Below, piece by piece: positions 1 through 5,243 of a stretch of 22,269 bases of DNA; position 1 is the stretch's first letter; each line of letters starts with the position of its first letter. The translations under genes and the position numbers were made by a program. Origin of the DNA: a virus. The stretch spans positions 1-22,269 of IMG/VR virus record IMGVR_UViG_3300024999_001043; one strand, written 5' to 3'. A model generated the notes under the pieces. It did no database searches. It saw nothing but the letters and a program-made list of their open reading frames with translations, and was not told where the DNA came from.

Positions 1-38
1 TTAGTTTCGCAAGTATTTGAACGACAACTTTTTATTTT

Positions 39-96
39 TATTTATCTTTACTAAGAATTAATCTGCTAAAATATTAATGTTTAGCAAAGATAAATA
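39..96 (+). promoter_or_regulatory. Leader inverted repeat upstream of the ligase gene
   Basis: Eleven bases at 39-49 (TATTTATCTTT) are the exact reverse complement of 86-96 (AAAGATAAATA). Nested inside, GCTAAA (65-70) pairs with TTTAGC (80-85) around a 9-nt loop. On the 3' side the two stems abut, and on the 5' side 15 nt bulge out. The structure ends 8 nt before the ligase Shine-Dalgarno AAAGGAG (104-110). It could fold in the mRNA leader or serve as a DNA operator. It has no U-tract of the kind that follows a terminator. The rest of positions 1-117 shows no gene that I can support. Confidence 0.5.
64..72 (+). promoter_or_regulatory. Candidate extended -10 promoter element
   Basis: TGCTAAAAT fits an extended -10 (TGnTAtaaT-like) box and lies 46 nt before the ligase ATG. 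No good -35 is seen at 17 nt upstream (ATCTTT at 44-49), so it would depend on the TGn extension. It overlaps the inner stem of the inverted repeat at 39-96. If it is real, transcription would start near 79-80 and the mRNA would lack most of that hairpin, so the promoter and the RNA-structure readings compete. Confidence 0.25.
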
Positions 97-117
97 TCCT
101 TTTAAAGGAGTCAACCT

Positions 118-1872
118 ATGAATCATGAACAACTCATAAAAGAAATCTCCCAAGCAAATATGGCTTATGCATCTGGCATACCATTTATGACCGACAGCGA
201 ATATGATCTGTTATGGCAACAACTTTATACAATCGACCCTCATAATAATATCCTCTACCATACTGCACAAGGTCGGGCTGCACTGACGGGCAAAACCTGG
301 CACAAGCATCCGATCTATGGAACAAACAAAGCATTCAACATGCTTGACCTTAAGCCATTCTTAACAAGGTTTGGCAGTTACAAACTTAGAATTGAGCCAA
401 AATACGATGGCTGTGCAGCAGTTGTAACCCTTACAGATACTGGAATTAACATTACTCTTGAAGGTGATGGTAGATGTGGACGAGACATAACTCACTTAAT
501 GCCATACATTACGTTTCCTTTCCAGCTGAGACACTTTCAACCAGTTGAGATACTCATCCCACTGAGTGAGTGGAATCCAGATTATGGAGCAAATCCTCGT
601 AATGTAGTCGCCGGCTGGTTAGAGCGAAAGTATGACAAACCTTCTGCCCTAATGACAGCAATTCCCCATAATCATGGCAACCTATTCGAAGAATATACCT
701 ACTCCGGTAGCTTAGAAGCTATGGGAGAATTTCTACTTGAGACATACAATAAATGGTCAAAGATTTATCCGATGGATGGCTTGATGATCAAGGTGGCGGA
801 CGAAAAAGTTAGGTTGGTCGCTGGTAATAATGGACAGACCAATAATTGGTCGATAGCTTGGAAGCCTCCAATCCAAGTTAAAGAAACATCAGTTATTGAA
901 AGAGAATGGAACATTAGTAGACTTGGTAGAGTCATACCAACAATTATTTATAATTCAATTGAACTTTGTGGAACAATAAATAATCGAGTTACTGGTAATA
1001 ATGCTCAATGGATTAAAGATAGAAAAATAATGCCTGGATCTATTATTACTGTTGGTAAAGCAGGTGAAATAATTCCAAAGATATTAGCAGTTAAAAATAA
1101 TCAGATATTTGAAGATAAAGATTTACTTCCAACTCACTGTCCAAAATGTAAAGAAGTTCTTCAATGGGAAGGAGTACATCTTGTCTGTAATGGTCCAAAT
1201 TGCATAGCTAAACTGATCGTATCAATTGCTTACTTCTACTCTCAGAAGGGCATAAAAATCGACGGAGTAGGCGAAGGCATTATAGAAAAACTACTTCAGA
1301 ATGAAAAATGTTATTCAGTTCTGTCAACCAAGCCCTGGGCTTTACTCGATCCACTTAGCTACGACCTTGTACCAGACATAATAAATACAATCGGAGTAAC
1401 AATTTATAGTAATATCGCTGAACAAGTATTTTCAATGAATAATCAATGCACAATGGCACACTTTGTCGCAGGATTAGGATTGCCAGGACTTGCATACAAG
1501 TCTTCTTTGCGGCTTTGCCAATATTTAAGAACCGGCCAGATTAACATTCATATAACTGATAATGCCAAACGCAGCTTTGTTGAAGCAGCTACTATTTATA
1601 CAGAAGCCATTAAAGAGATGAAAAACTTCTCCTTCGCCCCATTACCTAGTGAAGCGAAAGCAATTTATTGCATAACCGGATCGTTAAGCCAGTCACGAGA
1701 TACTATGATCGAAATTTTGAATGGTTATGGATATGAATTTTCATCTGGAGTAACGAGGGAAACAAACTATCTAGTCGTCGGTATTGAACCAGGCAGAACC
1801 AAGATAGAAAAGGCAACTCGTTACAACATCCCTCAGATAACTGAGGAACAACTTTTTAACCTCTTACGGTGA
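118..1872 (+). CDS. ligA: NAD+-dependent DNA ligase (LigA type)
   Basis: The enzyme seals 5'-phosphate/3'-OH nicks in DNA using NAD+. A compact NMN-binding Ia segment is visible at about 10-40 (DSEYDLL). The adenylation domain follows, with the KYDG motif (nucleophile Lys95), EGDGRCGRD at 115-123, NPRNVVAG at 159-166 and MDGLMIKV at 219-226. Next come an OB fold (about 255-330, with VGKAGEIIPK), a four-Cys zinc finger (Cys341, 344, 357, 362), a shortened helix-hairpin-helix region and a C-terminal BRCT domain (about 512-584). All catalytic parts are present. At 584 aa it is shorter than the usual ~670 aa of bacterial LigA. AAAGGAG at 104-110 sits 7 nt from the ATG and fixes the start. GC drops sharply within the gene (about 29% over 901-1140 against 47% over 541-660). 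The phage probably uses it for Okazaki-fragment joining. Confidence 0.95.
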   Translation: MNHEQLIKEISQANMAYASGIPFMTDSEYDLLWQQLYTIDPHNNILYHTAQGRAALTGKTWHKHPIYGTNKAFNMLDLKPFLTRFGSYKLRIEPKYDGCAAVVTLTDTGINITLEGDGRCGRDITHLMPYITFPFQLRHFQPVEILIPLSEWNPDYGANPRNVVAGWLERKYDKPSALMTAIPHNHGNLFEEYTYSGSLEAMGEFLLETYNKWSKIYPMDGLMIKVADEKVRLVAGNNGQTNNWSIAWKPPIQVKETSVIEREWNISRLGRVIPTIIYNSIELCGTINNRVTGNNAQWIKDRKIMPGSIITVGKAGEIIPKILAVKNNQIFEDKDLLPTHCPKCKEVLQWEGVHLVCNGPNCIAKLIVSIAYFYSQKGIKIDGVGEGIIEKLLQNEKCYSVLSTKPWALLDPLSYDLVPDIINTIGVTIYSNIAEQVFSMNNQCTMAHFVAGLGLPGLAYKSSLRLCQYLRTGQINIHITDNAKRSFVEAATIYTEAIKEMKNFSFAPLPSEAKAIYCITGSLSQSRDTMIEILNGYGYEFSSGVTRETNYLVVGIEPGRTKIEKATRYNIPQITEEQLFNLLR

Positions 1873-2087
1873 ACAAAATGCTCAAAGAAGAATGTAAAGT
1901 AACTGCACGAATAGACAAAGACTTGTATGAACAAGTCCAGGAACACTTCCATCATGGACAGCAAACAAAACTGTTCAGGCAAATATTTCTTTCATTGAAA
2001 AGCATCATTAATGGTGGAAAACTGAATGAAGTCCTTGACTACATGTATAAGGGTAAGGCATTAACTTTGCCCGGCATAGAGAAATAA
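1869..2087 (+). CDS. Small ribbon-helix-helix-like protein
   Basis: This 72-aa protein begins at a GTG that overlaps the ligase TGA (GTGA), so it is probably translationally coupled. An alternative ATG lies at 1878. The stretch VTARIDKDLYEQVQEHF followed by HHGQQTKLFRQIF has the beta-strand, helix, turn, helix pattern of small ribbon-helix-helix DNA-binding proteins (residues about 11-45). The C-terminus (KALTLP) looks like a conserved phage tail sequence. No SD is obvious for either start. A role as a transcriptional regulator of the early arm is possible but is inferred from fold pattern only. Confidence 0.55.
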   Translation: MNKMLKEECKVTARIDKDLYEQVQEHFHHGQQTKLFRQIFLSLKSIINGGKLNEVLDYMYKGKALTLPGIEK

Positions 2088-2091
2088 CATT

Positions 2092-2574
2092 ATGAGTGAT
2101 ATGGGCTGTCCATATAGAAAATGGCATTGGCATGATGGTGGTCCAGATCATGCATGTACTAAAGATGGTCTTCAGAACACAGCTTGTAAGGATAGTTATT
2201 CTGATTGGTATCAATGTGAAGAAGTTAAGACTACAAAGGATGATATGATGACCTTCAATGAATACCAAAGCCTGGCAAAATCAACTGACATTTATCCACC
2301 AGACAAAGCTCTTGATTGTCACATTCTAGGGCTTGCCAATGAAGCTGGAGAAGTAGCAGGTAAGCTCAAAAAGATTTATCGTGACAAAGATGGGCTTATT
2401 TTACTACTTGATAAGGCTGAAATATCTAAAGAGCTTGGAGATGTTTTGTGGTATGTAGCTTGTACAGCATATGATCTAGGAATACTACTTGAAGATATAG
2501 CTACCATAAACATTAACAAACTTTCTGATCGTAAAGAACGCAACAAGATTGGTGGTTCTGGAGATCATAGATAA
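2092..2574 (+). CDS. MazG-like nucleotide pyrophosphohydrolase with Cys/His-rich N-terminus
   Basis: The C-terminal two thirds (about 53-160) is a MazG-family helical domain. Its metal ligands are visible in EAGEV (84-88) and ELGDV (114-118), and it ends with the DRKERN signature common in phage MazG-like proteins. Family members cleave NTPs or dNTPs to NMP plus PPi, and some act on alarmones. The first ~45 residues hold Cys6, Cys22, Cys32, Cys42 and several His (12, 14, 20), which could bind zinc and are not part of the MazG fold. Met52/Met53 (ATG at 2245 and 2248) follow AAAGGA at 2235-2240, so a short MazG-only product could also be made. The protein fits a role in shaping the nucleotide pool alongside ThyX. 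The substrate is unknown. Confidence 0.88.
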   Translation: MSDMGCPYRKWHWHDGGPDHACTKDGLQNTACKDSYSDWYQCEEVKTTKDDMMTFNEYQSLAKSTDIYPPDKALDCHILGLANEAGEVAGKLKKIYRDKDGLILLLDKAEISKELGDVLWYVACTAYDLGILLEDIATININKLSDRKERNKIGGSGDHR

Positions 2575-2586
2575 GGAGATTTCTTT

Positions 2587-2877
2587 ATGCCACTAATGGA
2601 TCGTATTTACTGTCGATCATTTTTAGAAATGTCATATCCAGAGCAAGCCAGATTAATTGAGCGCGTTCGGACTATGCGAACATCTGCGCTGAATGCAGCA
2701 CTTGTGAAGTCTCAAAAGATCACCAAGTCTGCCATGAAGAATATTTCTAAGAATTCTGGAACAAAGCGCGGAAAGAAGATGCTGGCTGATCCTACCAAGA
2801 ATGCAACAGACTTGCTTGGTAAACTTTCAGCAGATCAAATAGAGTTAATCAAAAGGCAGTTTCAAAATTTAAACTAG
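2587..2877 (+). CDS. Hypothetical small basic protein
   Basis: This 96-aa protein has a strong AAGGAG Shine-Dalgarno just upstream (2574-2579). It is Lys/Arg-rich in the middle (about 38-66: KSQKITKSAMKNISKN, then TKRGKK) and ends in an amphipathic helix (about 74-94: LLGKLSADQIELIKRQFQ). I do not recognise a family. The basic centre could contact nucleic acid, but no motif shows this. Its last codons (AAT TTA AAC TAG) are the start of a 16-bp sequence that recurs after the next gene. Confidence 0.7.
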   Translation: MPLMDRIYCRSFLEMSYPEQARLIERVRTMRTSALNAALVKSQKITKSAMKNISKNSGTKRGKKMLADPTKNATDLLGKLSADQIELIKRQFQNLN

Positions 2878-2879
2878 GT
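2864..2879 (+). repeat. 16-bp direct repeat, left copy
   Basis: AAAATTTAAACTAGGT covers the 3' end and stop of the 96-aa gene and the region just before the next ATG (2886). An identical copy lies at 3085-3100, just before the methyltransferase gene. The pair brackets the 66-aa gene exactly. Confidence 0.75.
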
Positions 2880-2885
2880 GTTAAT

Positions 2886-3086
2886 ATGACAATAGAAGAA
2901 ATAGAAGAATTACGAAAACATATTAAAATCTTGCAACAAACAATACTAGAAGTTCGTCATGCTCAGTATAATGTATCTGATTGGTATACAAGAGGGGATA
3001 GTGGATTATATCAACAAGTATCAATGTGGTTAGAAAAAGGCCAAGTATCAATTGATTACTGTAATGAGATATTGAAAGCTAAATAA
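2886..3086 (+). CDS. Hypothetical 66-aa protein between direct repeats
   Basis: This is a short, mostly helical, charged protein (TIEEIEELRKHIKILQQTI at its N-terminus) with an aromatic centre (NVSDWYTRGDSGLYQQVSMW). I recognise no domain. Its bases are AT-richer than those of the adjacent methyltransferase gene. It lies between two identical 16-bp repeats that carry the spacer and weak AGGT ribosome-binding region, as if it had been inserted as a cassette or survives as a duplication product. Confidence 0.65.
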   Translation: MTIEEIEELRKHIKILQQTILEVRHAQYNVSDWYTRGDSGLYQQVSMWLEKGQVSIDYCNEILKAK

Positions 3087-3100
3087 AATTTAAACTAGGT
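3085..3100 (+). repeat. 16-bp direct repeat, right copy
   Basis: This copy is identical to 2864-2879. It starts inside the stop codon of the 66-aa gene and ends 7 nt before the ATG of the ParB-methyltransferase gene at 3108. Recombination between the copies would remove the 66-aa gene cleanly and leave the same junction. Confidence 0.75.
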
Positions 3101-3107
3101 TAAAGAT

Positions 3108-4538
3108 ATGCAATTATTTCAGATAGAAGAAAGAAATATCTCAGACATTATAATCAAAGATCGCGCTCGTACAGCAGTAGGTGACATCTCCAGCCTAGCC
3201 GATTCAATCTCTATGGTCGGCCAACTTCATGCGATTCTTATAGATTCAAATAATGTCTTAATCGATGGTCTTCATCGCATCGAAGCCTTTAAAAAGCTTG
3301 GCAAAGAAACAATTGAAGTTCGAGTCTTCGACGGTATTACTGAAGATGATCATTTCTTGATTGAACTTCTTAGTAATATGGACCGTAAGGAATTCTTGTG
3401 GCATGAGGAAATAGATCTCAAGTATAAGCTGCACAACTATTGGGTAGATGCCGCAGGCAAGGAAAACAAATCTTGGGGCTACAGAGAAACTGCCAAGAGG
3501 CTCAAATGCAGTCTCGGAGGTCTATCTACTGACCTTGCATTTGCAGAAGCTCTCAAAGTCTTCCCAATCCTCAAAGACCAGTCTACTAAAGGCCGAGCTA
3601 AGGAAGCATACAAAGCTCTTGGTGAACAAGCTAAGGCACTTCAGCGAATGGGAAGTTTCACCGATGCTGAAAAAGGGCGTTTAGTTGCATTACAGAACGG
3701 CACCATGACAGCTCCGATAAAAAATACTGTAACTCAAAATGTATTTGAGAAAACCAAGCAAGCTAAGGAAAGACTTACCGAATTCGATGAAGATGATCAG
3801 GAACTTGACGATGAACAAGAACCAATCAGATCTAACATTCAAGTAATTTATGTAGCTGAAAATTATAAAACTTTCCTCGACAAGATTCCTAGCAACTCTG
3901 TGGGGATGGTAGAACTTGATCCACCATACGCAATTGATTTTAACGATAACTATGGTAAAACTAATAAGATCGAATGTAAAGCCCAAGATTGGGATGAAAA
4001 AGAACTTTATGACTTCTACTTTAATTATCTTCCGCTTGTCTATGAGAAGATGCTTGACTGTAGTTGGGCTTTAGTCTGGACAGGCAAAGAACATTTTATA
4101 CAGATCCACAACATTGCTAGAGAAATAGGTTTTGGAGTTCAATCTCCTGGTTCATGGAACAAAGTTGGTGGCAGTACCAATAAACCGAAAACAAATATGG
4201 TGAGCAATTGGGAAATGTTTTTACTCCTGCGTAAGGGAAATGCACAGTTTAATACTCCTAGCTTGTCATCTTCAATTAACATAAGTACAGTTAGCTCAAG
4301 TCAACGCATTCATCAGTGGGAAAAACCTATAGAGCTTTATGATCATTTCTTAAAAGCCTTAGGTAAGCCTGGCACCTTATTTATGAGCCTCTTCGTTGGT
4401 TCTGGTAATTGCTTGATTAGCGCAGCCAAAGAAAAAATGATACCCGTTGGATGTGATAAGAGCCAGAAATATATTCCAGAATTTTATCAGAGACTTGAAA
4501 ATTATCTTGGGATAACTGCTGACGTGGAAGGACTTTAA
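3108..4538 (+). CDS. ParB-like domain fused to DNA methyltransferase (N6-adenine or N4-cytosine)
   Basis: The N-terminus (about 10-75) is a ParB/Srx-type domain: GDISSLADSI, then IDGLHRIEAFKKLG (52-65), the DGxHRxxA form of the ParB nucleotide-binding motif. A helical region (about 80-220) and an acidic linker (226-239) follow. The C-terminal domain (about 243-465) is an amino-methyltransferase, with catalytic DPPY at 271-274, HQWEKP at 402-407 and the S-adenosylmethionine-binding loop FVGSGN at 429-434. The order (catalytic motif before SAM motif) places it in the beta class. It would methylate an exocyclic amine of A or C in phage DNA, as self-protection or regulation. No partner restriction enzyme is present here. 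The recognition site cannot be read from the sequence. The ParB part may bind a nucleotide or guide site choice, which is inference. Confidence 0.9.
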   Translation: MQLFQIEERNISDIIIKDRARTAVGDISSLADSISMVGQLHAILIDSNNVLIDGLHRIEAFKKLGKETIEVRVFDGITEDDHFLIELLSNMDRKEFLWHEEIDLKYKLHNYWVDAAGKENKSWGYRETAKRLKCSLGGLSTDLAFAEALKVFPILKDQSTKGRAKEAYKALGEQAKALQRMGSFTDAEKGRLVALQNGTMTAPIKNTVTQNVFEKTKQAKERLTEFDEDDQELDDEQEPIRSNIQVIYVAENYKTFLDKIPSNSVGMVELDPPYAIDFNDNYGKTNKIECKAQDWDEKELYDFYFNYLPLVYEKMLDCSWALVWTGKEHFIQIHNIAREIGFGVQSPGSWNKVGGSTNKPKTNMVSNWEMFLLLRKGNAQFNTPSLSSSINISTVSSSQRIHQWEKPIELYDHFLKALGKPGTLFMSLFVGSGNCLISAAKEKMIPVGCDKSQKYIPEFYQRLENYLGITADVEGL

Positions 4539-4564
4539 TCTAAAAATGTAGGCTAGGCTAGGTT

Positions 4565-4834
4565 ATGATAAAATATAAAGTAGGCCAACTATCAGAACAG
4601 AAAGCTCCCATTACGCCTGGTTCCAACTGTTGCCTACACAAAAACATCGTGCCACTCGAAATAGGTTTTGCCTCCAAGAGCTGGCCGAACGGCTATAAGA
4701 ATGAGCCAGACTATAACTTTGCTATCAACATCATCAGTGCAAATGTTATCCGGGTTCGTTCTTATCTTTGCTTAGACTGCAAACAGGAAATAAAGGCTCC
4801 GAATCCAGGAGCATTAACTAAGGATAGGATATGA
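4565..4834 (+). CDS. Hypothetical protein with zinc-ribbon-like cysteines
   Basis: This 89-aa protein holds Cys22, Cys23 and His25 near the N-terminus and a CxxC pair (Cys69, Cys72, in YLCLDCKQE) near the C-terminus, an arrangement suitable for one zinc site. No family is recognised. It is preceded by an imperfect pentamer repeat TAGGC-TAGGC-TAGGT (4549-4563), whose AGG units may act as the ribosome-binding site. Its TGA overlaps the next gene's ATG (ATGA), so the two are probably co-translated. Confidence 0.7.
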   Translation: MIKYKVGQLSEQKAPITPGSNCCLHKNIVPLEIGFASKSWPNGYKNEPDYNFAINIISANVIRVRSYLCLDCKQEIKAPNPGALTKDRI

Positions 4835-5025
4835 AAAAATCAGAACTCAGAAATGTTCTTAATAAATTTGGATATCAATTCTTAGAGCAAATAAATAATA
4901 ATATTTCAAAAATCTTATTTGAAATAAAACGAGATCCTCGAAAGAGAACTAATATGACTTTAGATACATTTATCAATACTTTAGATGATGAATTAGAATC
5001 TAGAGATATAAAAGATATAGAATAA
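4831..5025 (+). CDS. Hypothetical 64-aa protein
   Basis: The gene begins inside the stop of the zinc-ribbon-like gene (ATGA overlap), with AGGATAGGAT just ahead of the ATG. The protein is charged and helical (KKSELRNVLNKFGYQFLEQI, then DTFINTLDDELESRDIKDIE) and acidic at the C-terminus. It is strongly AT-rich. I do not recognise a family or see a motif that gives a function. Confidence 0.6.
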   Translation: MKKSELRNVLNKFGYQFLEQINNNISKILFEIKRDPRKRTNMTLDTFINTLDDELESRDIKDIE

Positions 5026-5047
5026 CTTACTTATTAAAGAGGGTAAA

Positions 5048-5233
5048 ATGGAAAACACAAAGCTAGTTCAAATAACCTTTACCATTGCTAGTATTACTCA
5101 AGGTATTCAATATTGGTTAAACAATGTAGTATTAAGAGAAAACATAGTTGCTGATAAAATTATATTTGATACTCGTGATAACGTGTTTATTGTAACGCTT
5201 GATAATGGAATTCAAGTAGGTAAAAAATTATAA
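5048..5233 (+). CDS. Hypothetical 61-aa protein
   Basis: GAGGG (5038-5042) precedes the ATG, which supports translation. The sequence alternates hydrophobic and polar residues in a beta-like way (LVQITFTIASITQGIQYWL, then DNVFIVTLDNGIQVGKKL). This suggests a small beta-rich domain. No known family is recognised. It sits directly before the DNA polymerase gene. Confidence 0.6.
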   Translation: MENTKLVQITFTIASITQGIQYWLNNVVLRENIVADKIIFDTRDNVFIVTLDNGIQVGKKL

Positions 5234-5243
5234 GGAACTAGCA

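Noticed and set aside
3108-3400. ParB-like domain as evidence of a plasmid-style partition system
   Set aside because: No ParA ATPase or parS-like sites are seen, and the domain is fused to a methyltransferase, so a partition role is not supported.
3690-3986. 98-codon open frame on the - strand within the ParB-methyltransferase gene
   Set aside because: It is antisense to the conserved DPPY region. The Ile/Phe-rich translation results from the complementary codons of an AT-rich gene.
4549-4563. TAGGC pentamer repeat as an origin iteron
   Set aside because: Only three imperfect copies exist and they sit directly before a start codon, so a ribosome-binding or slippage origin is the simpler explanation.
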